IMG/VR virus record: IMGVR_UViG_3300048597_000630
Span: 1-51,089 of that record
Source of the DNA: a virus
Strand: one strand, 5' to 3'
DNA: 51,089 bases
Positions 25,343-33,159 of this stretch are shown here, one piece after another. The notes beneath the pieces are model-generated. The model did no database searches. It had not been told where the DNA came from and was given only the letters and a program-made list of their open reading frames with translations. The translations under genes were made by a program, and so were the position numbers. Positions within the stretch are counted from its first letter, which is position 1. Each line of letters begins with the position of its first letter.

Positions 25343-26362
25343 CGCTTCAGTCTCCGCTTGGGGTGACGGCGGGCTTCCCGGCTGCACGTCGTCGGATGGC
25401 TCAGGGTCCGGGCTGAGTTCGTTCGCAAGACGCGCCAGCAGCGCCGCCGGGTCGGCGGCGAAAGCGGCGAGCGTCTCGTCAAAGCTGGCGATGGCATCGA
25501 TCAGGCCGTTGCCCAGCGCCGCTTCGGCGGTGAACCATCCAGCCTCCATCGCGTCGATGGCGGCGACGGCGAGGCCGCGCTGCGCGCTGACATGGGCGGT
25601 GAACAGGGCCGCGGCGGCATCGACCTGCGCCTGGATCATCGCCTCGGCTTCTGGCTCCAGCGCCTTGGCCGGATCGGCCGCGCTCTTCAGCGTGTGGCTC
25701 TGGATGAACGTGTCTACGACGCCGTGCGCTTCCAGGAACCCCGCGTAGCTTTCATGGACGGCGAGGCAGCCGATCGACCCGGTGGAACCGGACTCGGCCG
25801 CGATGATCCCCTGACCGCTGCAGGCGACTGCATAGCCGGCGGAAAAGGCATAGTCGGCGAGATAGGCGAGGATCGGCTTCGCCCGGGATGCTGCGATCTT
25901 GGCGCACAGTTCGAAGCACCCGGTGACGAGCCCGCCCGGCGAGGCGATCCGCAGCAGGATGCCCGTGACCGCCTCGTCCTCGAGGGCGGCGTCGAGCGCC
26001 GCGGCAATCCGGTCATAGCCTTCGACATAGACGACGGGCTCGCCGCCGTCGTAGTCGCGATAGATGAGCGCACGGTCCAGCAGAACGCCCTCGATGCCGA
26101 TGATGGCGATGCCGCGGCTGAAGACGCCGTAGGCCCGGGCATCGCCGCATCCCAGCGCCAGGCGCGCTGCTGCCGGGCGCGGCCGTCCGCCGATTCCCAG
26201 ATGCCGCGCCACCCGGCGCAGCATGCCGTCGCGCTCGCCCTCGTCCGTTACGGCCCCGGTCAGTGAAGCGAAGGCCGAACCGACCATGTCGCGGCGCAAG
26301 GCCAGCGGGCGGCCATGCAGGATCGACGCAGCCCGGTGGGCGGCGGGTGAGACATTCGGCAT
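24902..26362 (-). CDS. head maturation protease, S49 family, with C-terminal scaffold
   Basis: 486 residues from the ATG at 26362. The protease domain (about 25-300) is of the SppA/S49 type used as lambda gpC: the nucleophile is Ser174 in FSAGYAVA, the GSTGSIG segment lies at 192-198, and Lys226 in SHTLKSAADP is the likely general base. The C-terminal 146 residues are acidic and low-complexity, then helical (KMTLKQFEAAAKAAP), as in scaffolds that are fused to the protease. An in-frame start at 25342 would give the scaffold alone, like lambda Nu3. Confidence 0.85.
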   Translation of the reverse strand: MPNVSPAAHRAASILHGRPLALRRDMVGSAFASLTGAVTDEGERDGMLRRVARHLGIGGRPRPAAARLALGCGDARAYGVFSRGIAIIGIEGVLLDRALIYRDYDGGEPVVYVEGYDRIAAALDAALEDEAVTGILLRIASPGGLVTGCFELCAKIAASRAKPILAYLADYAFSAGYAVACSGQGIIAAESGSTGSIGCLAVHESYAGFLEAHGVVDTFIQSHTLKSAADPAKALEPEAEAMIQAQVDAAAALFTAHVSAQRGLAVAAIDAMEAGWFTAEAALGNGLIDAIASFDETLAAFAADPAALLARLANELSPDPEPSDDVQPGSPPSPQAETEAMKIKPAQTAKKPGAAATAQGNATDPETNDPVEGEGEVPDEGEGEEDPEGKTNETAKIAASPLAAKHPQLAIAAIGSKMTLKQFEAAAKAAPAGGKGGLDHRMQGEKPLGPDGKKPAGTAAAAIDANAIYEKRSATAAAARRRREAA

Positions 26363-26381
26363 GATCTGGGGTCCGTCCTTG

Positions 26382-27998
26382 TCAGGCGCCGCGCGGCTGC
26401 ATCTGTTCAGGCTGGCGCGCCGCCGCAGCGGCCAGCGACAGCGCCCCAGCAGAGGGCTGCAGACCGAGTTCCTCGAGCAGGTCGAGCTCGATCTTGCGTT
26501 GCTCGATGACCTCTTCCCAGTCCTTGCCCTGCTCGGCGCACTCGTCTTCGAGCGTCGAAACGCCGGCCTCGATGCGTGCGGCGGCGGCGTCGATTTCCTT
26601 GGTCGGATCGACATAGCCGCGCGCCGGCCCGACCCAGCGCCCTTCGGCATAGGCCTCCGGCGCGTCGTAGAAATCCGGGGCACCCGGCGGCGGCATGATG
26701 TAGCCGCGATCGAACGCCTCCTCGAGCCAGCAGAGGTGATGCGGCGTCGCCATGCCGGATTCGATCCAGCCGCGCATCGCCAGCGTCTCCTGGTAGGCTG
26801 GGATCATCGCGGCGCGCGCCGATGAATAATTCGTCTGGCTGTAATCCATCGTCCCCTCTTCATAGGTGACGCCGGCGCAGGCGCAGGTGAGCCGCAGAAT
26901 GGCGCGCGTGAAGGGTTCGTAGTCCGAGACGTCGCGCGCCGTGGTCTGCATCTCCACCTCGTCGCCGAGGCCCAGCACCGGGATGCGCGCGCCGTTGGTC
27001 AGGCTGATCGGCGACTTGCCATAGGCGTCGTCGCGGCCCTTGGCCCAGTCGACCAGATCATCGGAGGTGAAGCTTTCCGAGACCGCGGCGGGACCGGCGC
27101 TCGATTTCACGAAGGCGATGAACAGCGCGTTCAGCACCGCCGCTTCGATCTGCGCGTCGGTGAGGTGCGACCAGCCCTTCATGGATTTGAGGACGGCGAC
27201 GAAGCGCGACACGCCCCGCGTCTGACCGGCGCGCGTCGCCTCGAACACGTGCAGGACGCGCGGCCGGCCATGGGCGGTGAAGCGCTCGCGCGACGTCCAG
27301 GTCAGCGAGCGCACGGTGCCGAGATCAGCCGGGTGCCCTTCGCGGATCCAGTAGCGCCAGGGCACGCCGTCCGCATTGTCCTCTACGCCGCCGCGCAGGG
27401 TCTCGCTGTCGGGGGCGCCGTTCGGGTTCGACAGGCGGTCGGGATCGACGAGCCGCAGGCGCGTGGCGTAGCGGGTCAGCCCCTCGGTGTCCCACTCCAT
27501 CAGACCGAGCGCTTCACCGTCGACCATGACGTGGTGGGCTGCGACGCGCAGCAACTGGCCGAAGGTCAGGCGCCGCTCGGCATCCGCCTGGAAAAACGCG
27601 CCCTGCGCGTAGCGCCGCCATTCGCCTTCGATCTGGCGGCCGAGTTCCGCCGCCGCCTCGCGGGTGATGCCGAGTGCCCGCCAGTCGGGCCGCGAGGTCC
27701 GGCGCCAGCCGCTACCGATCGCTGAATTGACCCGGCGCGTCACGATGGACGAGGCGACCGGATCATTGCGGGTGAGATCGCGGACCCGCGCGGTCAGGCG
27801 GTCGCGGTCGGGCAGATAGGAGGCATCGGCCGAACGGATCGACGGGCGCCATTCCCCCAGGAACGTACCCGCCTGGCGGGCGCCGTTATAGTGCGTGTCG
27901 CCGCGCACCAGCGCCGCCGCCACGGCCGAGGCGCGCACCTTGGCGACATCGGCCGTGCTGACCGCGCGGCCGTTCGGATAGATCAGTCCGGTGTTCAT
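26382..27998 (-). CDS. portal protein, lambda B type
   Basis: A 538-residue portal protein. It has DLTRNDPVASSIVTRRVNSAIGSGW near residues 75-98, the conserved start of lambda-type portals, and later LRLVDPDRLSNPNG and TCACAGVTYEEGTMDYSQTNYSSAR near 360-385, all typical of this family. Its 12-mer forms the vertex through which DNA is packaged and to which the neck is attached. It sits between the gpW-like and protease genes, as in lambda. Confidence 0.9.
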   Translation of the reverse strand: MNTGLIYPNGRAVSTADVAKVRASAVAAALVRGDTHYNGARQAGTFLGEWRPSIRSADASYLPDRDRLTARVRDLTRNDPVASSIVTRRVNSAIGSGWRRTSRPDWRALGITREAAAELGRQIEGEWRRYAQGAFFQADAERRLTFGQLLRVAAHHVMVDGEALGLMEWDTEGLTRYATRLRLVDPDRLSNPNGAPDSETLRGGVEDNADGVPWRYWIREGHPADLGTVRSLTWTSRERFTAHGRPRVLHVFEATRAGQTRGVSRFVAVLKSMKGWSHLTDAQIEAAVLNALFIAFVKSSAGPAAVSESFTSDDLVDWAKGRDDAYGKSPISLTNGARIPVLGLGDEVEMQTTARDVSDYEPFTRAILRLTCACAGVTYEEGTMDYSQTNYSSARAAMIPAYQETLAMRGWIESGMATPHHLCWLEEAFDRGYIMPPPGAPDFYDAPEAYAEGRWVGPARGYVDPTKEIDAAAARIEAGVSTLEDECAEQGKDWEEVIEQRKIELDLLEELGLQPSAGALSLAAAAARQPEQMQPRGA

Positions 27999-27999
27999 G

Positions 28000-28215
28000 T
28001 CACAGCCTGAAGATCAGAGCGGCGCGGCGGCGGACGCCGTCGCGGAGCGCTTCCAGTTCCGCGATGCGCGCGTCGATCCGGTCGAGGTCGGCGGCGGCGT
28101 ATTTCAGCGTGCGGCCGCTCTTGGTGATCTCAGCGACGGCGCCGCCCGAGATCAGCGCCGTCCGCGCGGCGATCAGCTGTGCCAGCTCCGCCGCCTGGTC
28201 GCTCGTCAGGCTCAC
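28000..28215 (-). CDS. head-tail connector gpW-like
   Basis: 71 residues from a GTG that overlaps the terminase stop as GTGA. The sequence has two helices around a short beta-turn: LTSDQAAELAQLIAARTALIS, then SGRTLKYAAADLDRIDARIAELEAL. The SG-x-x-x-x-Y pattern in the turn is the signature of gpW-family proteins, which stabilise packaged DNA and allow neck attachment. The small size and position between the large terminase and portal match lambda W. Confidence 0.82.
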   Translation of the reverse strand: MSLTSDQAAELAQLIAARTALISGGAVAEITKSGRTLKYAAADLDRIDARIAELEALRDGVRRRAALIFRL

Positions 28216-30278
28216 GCCGCCCCTCCCTTGCCTGCAAACACGGCGGCGAAACGCGACGCCCCGCCCCGCGGCTTGTCGGCGCCGGCGACGGTCGCTTCGG
28301 GCTGGACCGGGGCGTTCCAGAGCTTCTCCAGCGGCGCGGCGATCTCGGCGGCAGGTTTCGCCTTCGCCGCGAATTCCTGCTCCCACCGGGCCGCGTCCCA
28401 GCTCCAGATGCCTTTCCAGTGCGCGAGCGCCCAGGCATAGACCGCGAGATCGAGCTGTTCGTTCGACGGATACACGCGGTCCCACACGCCGCGCTCGCCG
28501 TGCCGGTAGGTCTTCGGCAGGATCAGGCGTTCGGCCGTGATCTGCTTGGCGTCCTCGTCCGTCGTATCGATCTCGAGCAGCAGGGACCCGCGGCGGCGTT
28601 CGCCTTCGTCGGCGCCAGCAACAAAAGCGGCCAGCGCGCCATAGACCTGGCGCTTGCCGACATAGGTATCGATGAAGAGGATGTGGTGCCGGACCTTGCG
28701 CCCACCGGGCAGCATCACCTTGACCGGCCGCTCCATCGCTGGCTGGAACGCGGGTAGCTCGCGGCTCGCGCCCTTCAGCGATCGGACGTTTCCGGCGCCG
28801 GCGCGCGTGCCACGGGCCCGCGTGAAGCGATAGACCTGCGGCGAGACGCCGTCCTTGCCGCCGGAATCGACGCCGACCGCGTCGAAGCCCAGATCCCCGA
28901 CCCGGGCGCCGGTATAGGTCCGCGCGGTGATCGCCGCCGCTGCGGTCCATGCCTCGACGGTCAGGGGATCGTGCTCGATGACGCCGCGATCGAAGCGCGC
29001 CCAGGCATCCGGGCCGAAGGCGAAGGCCGCCCACTCCAGCCGGTCACCTTGCACGTCGAAGGTGAGCGCCAGCCAGCAGGCCCAGGCGGGCACTTCGCCG
29101 CGGCGCACGCCGATCGCCTTCGCCGATTTGACGATCAGCGCGTGATCGGGCGCCGCGGCCGCAGGATCCGAGGCGAGGCCGAGCTTTTGCTGCCGGAACG
29201 CCGCGCGCGAGGCGGCACTGCCCTCCGATTCGCGAAAATCGGCGGCGAGGCCCGCCCAGGTCTTCAGTGGCGAGTGGACCTGCCAGAAATAATAGCTGGG
29301 TTCACGCCCCTCGACGTCCCGCATCGCCCAGCGGGCGAGTTCATCGAACGGCACCGCCCGCGGCGGCTCCGGATTGTCGCTGCCGGTCGAGACGAAGGTC
29401 GGCAGATAGATGCCCGCGGCGACCATGGCCGGCTTGTGCCGCTCTTCGACCACCGCGCCGCAGCACGGTGCCTTGATCGTGGGGGCGGTCGTCGCCTCCC
29501 TCGGCACGACGAAGTCCGGCCACTCCCAGCGATGATAGAAATCGCAGTGCGGGCAAGGCATGTAGAACATGCACTGGTCGCCGGCGTGGAAATCGGCCGT
29601 CACCGGACAGGTGCCGAGCTCGCCGGGCGTCGATTCGTGCAGTTCCTTCGTGCCGAAGGCCTCCCAGCCGTCCATGCGCGTCCGGGCCTGGGGGATCGGT
29701 GCGCCGCGGCCACCGACATCGGCCAGGAAGTTCGGCGTTTCGGTCATCCAGAGCGCGCCATAGCTGGTCATCTGCAGCGCGTTCGGCGACGACGCCGGAT
29801 AGATCAGGATGGAACCGCCGGGAAACGCCTTGTCGGTCGTCGTCGAGCCGCGTTCGTCGCGCGTCGAGACGGGCAGCACCAGGCGCTTCAGCGCCGGCGT
29901 GGCGTCGATCACCGGCTGCAGCTTCTTGGCGTTGAACTCGCGCACCTTCGCAAGGCTCGGCATGGCGATGCCGACAGCGCGTGGCCGCTCGGCAATGATC
30001 CAGCTGACCCAGACCACGCCGATATTCGATTTTCCCGACTGCGCGGCCGCCATCAGCGTCACGCGCGAGCAGGTGTCGTCGAAGTGCAGCCGGTTCAGCG
30101 GCTCGCGGCAGTACTCGAACCCTTTCCAGGACAGGGGTCCGGGCACCGAGGTGGAGGCTTCGGCGGGAATGACGATCCGGCCTTCGGCCCATTGCGAAAG
30201 GCTCAGCGGTTCCGGCGGCGCAAAGGCGCTGCAGAACGCGGCGATCAGCAGCGCTGCGCCTTTCGTCACCGGCTGCAT
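28212..30278 (-). CDS. terL: terminase large subunit, gpA family
   Basis: A 688-residue packaging ATPase and nuclease. The ATPase has FDDTCSRVTLMAAAQSGKSN (about 67-86) with the Walker A-like AAQSGKS, and SYGALWMTETPNF near 173-185 in the Walker B region. The C-terminal nuclease half has FDAVGVDSGGKDG near 475-487 with acidic residues suitable for metal binding, and a zinc-like CPHCDFYH segment lies near 237-244. The lambda gpA family is characteristic of cos-type phages that cut unit-length genomes. It is followed by gpW-like and preceded by the Nu1-like gene. Confidence 0.92.
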   Translation of the reverse strand: MQPVTKGAALLIAAFCSAFAPPEPLSLSQWAEGRIVIPAEASTSVPGPLSWKGFEYCREPLNRLHFDDTCSRVTLMAAAQSGKSNIGVVWVSWIIAERPRAVGIAMPSLAKVREFNAKKLQPVIDATPALKRLVLPVSTRDERGSTTTDKAFPGGSILIYPASSPNALQMTSYGALWMTETPNFLADVGGRGAPIPQARTRMDGWEAFGTKELHESTPGELGTCPVTADFHAGDQCMFYMPCPHCDFYHRWEWPDFVVPREATTAPTIKAPCCGAVVEERHKPAMVAAGIYLPTFVSTGSDNPEPPRAVPFDELARWAMRDVEGREPSYYFWQVHSPLKTWAGLAADFRESEGSAASRAAFRQQKLGLASDPAAAAPDHALIVKSAKAIGVRRGEVPAWACWLALTFDVQGDRLEWAAFAFGPDAWARFDRGVIEHDPLTVEAWTAAAAITARTYTGARVGDLGFDAVGVDSGGKDGVSPQVYRFTRARGTRAGAGNVRSLKGASRELPAFQPAMERPVKVMLPGGRKVRHHILFIDTYVGKRQVYGALAAFVAGADEGERRRGSLLLEIDTTDEDAKQITAERLILPKTYRHGERGVWDRVYPSNEQLDLAVYAWALAHWKGIWSWDAARWEQEFAAKAKPAAEIAAPLEKLWNAPVQPEATVAGADKPRGGASRFAAVFAGKGGAA

Positions 30279-30283
30279 GGCTG

Positions 30284-30904
30284 CTACTCGGCCGCCGCCG
30301 CCGGCGCATCGGCCGGGGGCTGCATCAGTGCGCCGAGTTCGCGCACCACAAGCGCGCGCAGGAGGCCCTCCTCCTCGCGCATGACGATTTCCGCCTGGCG
30401 TTGATCGTCGGCGCCGCGGATGCGCTGGCAGATGCGGCGGCGGGATCCGTCAAAACCCTGCACTAAAACGGCACCGATGGCGGTGAAGGCCGCTAGGGCG
30501 TCTGCCTTGGCGACGACCCGACCCTCGGCCTCGTCGGCCCGCACACGCGCCAGGCGGGCGTCGGATTCTTCCTTCTCGACCCTGGCGTTGCGCGAACGGC
30601 CCTGCACCTCGTCGAAGGCGACGACCTTGGCCTCGGCCGGCTTCGCTGTTTGCGGCGGCTCATCCTGCTTGCGCGCCGCCAGATCCGCGCGGTGCGCCTT
30701 CAACGCCGCGAAGTCGACGAAGACCGGCTCGCCCTTGCCGCGCTTCTGCGTCGGGATCTCGGGATGCTTCTGCAGATACCGCACGAGGGCGGACCGGGAG
30801 ACGATATCGCCCTCAGCCGTCAGCCGTTCCGCCGCCTCGCCTTGGTTCACCCACACTTGTGCATCCGGGGTGTGCGCTCCCGGAGGCTGTGCACAGGTCG
30901 TCAC
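30284..30904 (-). CDS. terS: terminase small subunit, Nu1-like
   Basis: 206 residues. The N-terminal region (about 17-55, VWVNQGEAAERLTAEGD then ALVRYLQKHPEIP) is a winged helix-turn-helix of the Nu1/MerR-like type that binds the packaging site. A long basic-acidic helix follows (RNARVEKEESDARLARVRADEAEG), then a C-terminal domain rich in Arg/Glu that should bind the large subunit. The start is a GTG with no good ribosome site, so a slightly downstream start is possible. It is the first gene of the late operon. Confidence 0.78.
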   Translation of the reverse strand: MTTCAQPPGAHTPDAQVWVNQGEAAERLTAEGDIVSRSALVRYLQKHPEIPTQKRGKGEPVFVDFAALKAHRADLAARKQDEPPQTAKPAEAKVVAFDEVQGRSRNARVEKEESDARLARVRADEAEGRVVAKADALAAFTAIGAVLVQGFDGSRRRICQRIRGADDQRQAEIVMREEEGLLRALVVRELGALMQPPADAPAAAAE

Positions 30905-31076
30905 AACCGCTTACTCGCGAACCCGGGGGCCCAGATATGCCGTATACGGATCGACGGCCAGGAAGGACCCGTGAAGGGGGGGTACCCCCTGCCCGCCCCG
31001 ATTTCAGGGCATGACGACGGCGTCAAGGGCGACCCACCCACCCGCCTGACGCTCCGTTGAAGGGCATCGGCCTATG
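30905..31076. other. non-coding region before terminase, candidate cos
   Basis: No gene is seen. The region contains the GC-rich palindrome GGGGGTACCCCC near 30976-30989. In cos phages with a gpA/Nu1 terminase the cos site normally lies directly before the small subunit gene, and cohesive ends are often GC-rich and partly palindromic. The exact nicks cannot be read from sequence. Confidence 0.35.
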
Positions 31077-31101
31077 AAAAAGGCCGCCTCGCGGCGACCT
31101 T
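31077..31101 (-). terminator. Rho-independent terminator before the late genes
   Basis: The arms AAGGCCGCC (31080-31088) and GGCGACCTT (31093-31101) pair with one mismatch around the loop TCGC. On the minus strand the stem ends in five T. It lies between the DUF6456 gene and the terminase genes and would block leftward transcription from reaching the late operon unless it is overridden. Confidence 0.75.
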
Positions 31102-31129
31102 CGGACACGTCTTTGACATTGGCAGCGTT

Positions 31130-31156
31130 TTTATATCGGCGAAGTCGCGAAGTCAA
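31130..31156 (-). promoter_or_regulatory. candidate late promoter overlapping the end of the DUF6456 gene
   Basis: The minus strand reads TTGACT (31151-31156), then 15 bases, then TATAAA (31130-31135). Spacing is short by 1-2 bases. Transcription would start about 20 bases before the terminator hairpin, an arrangement like lambda pR' followed by tR'. Confidence 0.4.
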
Positions 31157-31764
31157 TCTGCGTGCTTCAACCCATAGTGCCGCGCGAGCGCATCGAGCCC
31201 GAGATAGAGCACCGCCTGGTTGCCCGCGCGCTTCGCCGGCAGCGCCGCATAGCGCAGGCCAGGACCGTCCGCGGCTTCCATCGTGACGCCGCCGATTAGC
31301 ACGCCGAACACGACGGGGCGGGTCGCGCCCAGGATGCGATCGGCGGCTTCCCATTCCGCCTTCGCATCCATGCGCGCTTCCGATGCATCGCCGCGTCCGC
31401 CGCCGTCGACGCCCCGCTCCCATTTCTGCGTCATGCTCGGGCCGCACGCGCCGAAGAGATAGTCGGCGATGTAGCGATCGGCGGCCTTCACATGCTCGAC
31501 ATCGAGCAGGTCATGACCGAGCAGCGTCATGATGATGGCCGGCACGCTGGGCCGCACGCGCGCCACGCCCTCGCCGCGCGCGCTCCAGATCGCCCAGCCC
31601 TTGCCGGTCTTGGCCGCGCGCTCCCGGGTCGCGAGCGTATCGGCCGCCACGCCACCCACCCGCACGCGCTCGGCCGCCGTTTCACGTGACAGCCGCTTCA
31701 CCCGCTGACGCGCGATGCGGTCCGCCTTCTCCTCCGGCGTCTCTACCCGTGCCCGACGCCCCAT
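31153..31764 (-). CDS. DUF6456-type protein, candidate late regulator
   Basis: 203 residues, soluble. The N-terminal 60 residues are basic and helical (EEKADRIARQRVKRLSRE). The C-terminal part has EHVKAADRYIADYL and ends LYLGLDALARHYGLKHAD, which I recognise as the DUF6456 signature of alphaproteobacterial proteins that are often linked to helix-turn-helix domains. It is the last early gene, immediately before the terminator and late operon, the place occupied by Q in lambda, so an antitermination or late-activation role is a reasonable guess. The ATG follows GAGAGGAT and AGAAGG. Confidence 0.6.
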   Translation of the reverse strand: MGRRARVETPEEKADRIARQRVKRLSRETAAERVRVGGVAADTLATRERAAKTGKGWAIWSARGEGVARVRPSVPAIIMTLLGHDLLDVEHVKAADRYIADYLFGACGPSMTQKWERGVDGGGRGDASEARMDAKAEWEAADRILGATRPVVFGVLIGGVTMEAADGPGLRYAALPAKRAGNQAVLYLGLDALARHYGLKHAD

Positions 31765-31792
31765 CCTTCTATCCTCTCAAGATATAGTGGTT

Positions 31793-32061
31793 ACAGACAC
31801 ACACAGACCAAACGGACACATGCATAGGGCTCACACATGCGCGCACACGCGCACATGGGCCCGCCGCCGCAAAAACTGTCCGTTCCCTCCGTTCCGTCTG
31901 TTTTCGCCGCCGCATCAATATGTTCCGCCCACAGACGATTGCGGACAGACGGACACATGCGTGCACGAAACGACGCGCCGGGCGGGCACCACCCAGCGTC
32001 CGCAGCCGCCGCGCGCGCATGAACCGGCACGCAAGTGTCCGTCTGTCTGTCAACTGTCTGT
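31793..32061. repeat. cluster of ACAGAC/GTCTGT repeats with 21-bp inverted repeat
   Basis: The 388-bp gap between the DUF6456 gene and brnT holds eight copies of ACAGAC or its complement, at 31793, 31803, 31896, 31931, 31945, 32041, 32045 and 32056. Two 21-bp arms (31944-31964 and 32027-32047) are inverted repeats matching at 20 of 21 positions, and CGGACACATGC also occurs at 31813. The pattern suits a replication origin or multi-site operator. I see no gene in the gap. Confidence 0.8.
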
Positions 32062-32117
32062 GGGGGCGGCCGTCCGGCCAGGCTGCGCAATTTCCGCTTA
32101 TATGTATCCACGATAAA

Positions 32118-32146
32118 TTGACAGGCATAATTATCGTATTTACAAT
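32118..32146 (+). promoter_or_regulatory. strong sigma70-type promoter of brnT
   Basis: TTGACA (32118-32123), a 17-base spacer and TACAAT (32141-32146). The expected start lies at or next to the ATG of brnT at 32153, so the message would be leaderless. The palindrome ATAATTAT (32127-32134) in the spacer could be part of the operator for autorepression. Confidence 0.75.
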
Positions 32147-32152
32147 ATAGCT

Positions 32153-32455
32153 ATGCGGATCATTTACGACCCGAAAAAGCGCGACAAGACGCTTGCCGAC
32201 CGTGGGCTCGACTTCGAGCACGCAGCGGAGGTGTTTGCTGGCACCGTATTGAACGTGCCCGACATGCGCGTCGACTACGGCGAGGACCGCTATAATACCT
32301 ACGGCCTCCTGCATGGCCGGATGGTTGCGATCTCTTGGACGCAACGCGGCGAACTCTGCCGAATCATCAGTATGAGGAAGTGCAATGAACGGGAACAAGC
32401 CAGATACGCAGCGCAGCTGGCTCCTAGCGATCGACGAGCAGCTGATGGCGAGTAA
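32153..32455 (+). CDS. brnT: BrnT family toxin (RelE-fold ribonuclease)
   Basis: A 100-residue protein with the BrnT pattern: IIYDPKKRDKTLADRGLDFEHAAEVF at the start, the central RYNTYGLLHGRMVAISWTQRGELCRIISMRKCNEREQARY and a basic C-terminus. BrnT cleaves RNA and arrests growth, and is neutralised by BrnA. It is longer than typical (about 90 residues) because of a tail of some 15 residues. It lies on the plus strand inside an otherwise leftward early operon, with its own promoter, and its end overlaps the start of brnA by 71 bp. Confidence 0.88.
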   Translation: MRIIYDPKKRDKTLADRGLDFEHAAEVFAGTVLNVPDMRVDYGEDRYNTYGLLHGRMVAISWTQRGELCRIISMRKCNEREQARYAAQLAPSDRRAADGE

Positions 32456-33155
32456 GCCTTCTCTCGATGCGTTGAATGTGCTCGTGCTCGGCACGGCCGC
32501 TTCGCTGCCGTTTGCCCACAATCCGAACCATTTTGTTCTTGACGGCTTCTTTGGACAAGAGAAGCGTGTGTGGCGCCGAGCGACCTGCATGGTGGACGAG
32601 GGGACGCCGGGTATGTCGTATGCGTCTGGCGGCGACCCCGAGCCCAGGATTCTGGTCATGGCTGGTGGGGAGTCGGCCCAAGCTCCGCCAGAGACCAAGT
32701 CTCCCATTGAAGAAATACTGACCAAGATCTGGCAGCGAGTGGACGCGTTTTCGGATGTCGCCGAAGTCGTCAAAATTCTAGCGGAGCGTCTAACCGCGCT
32801 CGAGGCGAGCGCCCCCGCGCCACTCACCTTTAAGGGTCGAGGCAATTCAGTTGGACGCGCGCCAGCTCCGGCGTCCCATCCAAGAACGGATTTCGCCAAG
32901 GTGGACGCGCACGTCGTCCAGCCCGAGGAGTACGACGAAGTTCCGGAGCTAACGGATGACGCGGCGGCCGAAGCGGAAGTGTACCACGCCAATCGGCCCG
33001 CCAGGCGCGGCCGACCTCGAACAGGCAATGCCAAGGAGGCGATCAATATCCGCCTTTCGCAAGATGTGCTCACGGCGTTTCGGGAAACCGGTCCAGGTTG
33101 GCAGACGCGCATCGACGAAGCGCTGCGCCAGATGCTTGGTCTGGAGAGGCGATGA
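32385..33155 (+). CDS. brnA: BrnA family antitoxin with a large N-terminal insertion
   Basis: 256 residues. The start MNGNKPDTQ lies inside the NEREQ codons of brnT, as in ordinary brnTA pairs. The C-terminal 90 residues (167-256) are a recognisable BrnA: RTDFAKVDAHVVQPEEYDEVPELTDD, a GRPR basic segment and the ribbon-helix-helix IRLSQDVLTAFRETGPGWQTRIDEAL. About 150 residues are added between these parts (13-166), with a compact-looking domain (NVLVLGTAASLPF, GFFGQEKRVWRR) and a helical linker. Canonical BrnA has about 80-100 residues. The ribbon-helix-helix should bind and autorepress the operon. Confidence 0.75.
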   Translation: MNGNKPDTQRSWLLAIDEQLMASKPSLDALNVLVLGTAASLPFAHNPNHFVLDGFFGQEKRVWRRATCMVDEGTPGMSYASGGDPEPRILVMAGGESAQAPPETKSPIEEILTKIWQRVDAFSDVAEVVKILAERLTALEASAPAPLTFKGRGNSVGRAPAPASHPRTDFAKVDAHVVQPEEYDEVPELTDDAAAEAEVYHANRPARRGRPRTGNAKEAINIRLSQDVLTAFRETGPGWQTRIDEALRQMLGLERR

Positions 33156-33159
33156 ACTA

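Noticed and set aside
31102-31140. Plus-strand promoter TTGACA near 31114.
   Set aside because: No -10 at proper spacing and no plus-strand gene follows it for 1 kb; the minus-strand reading explains the region better.
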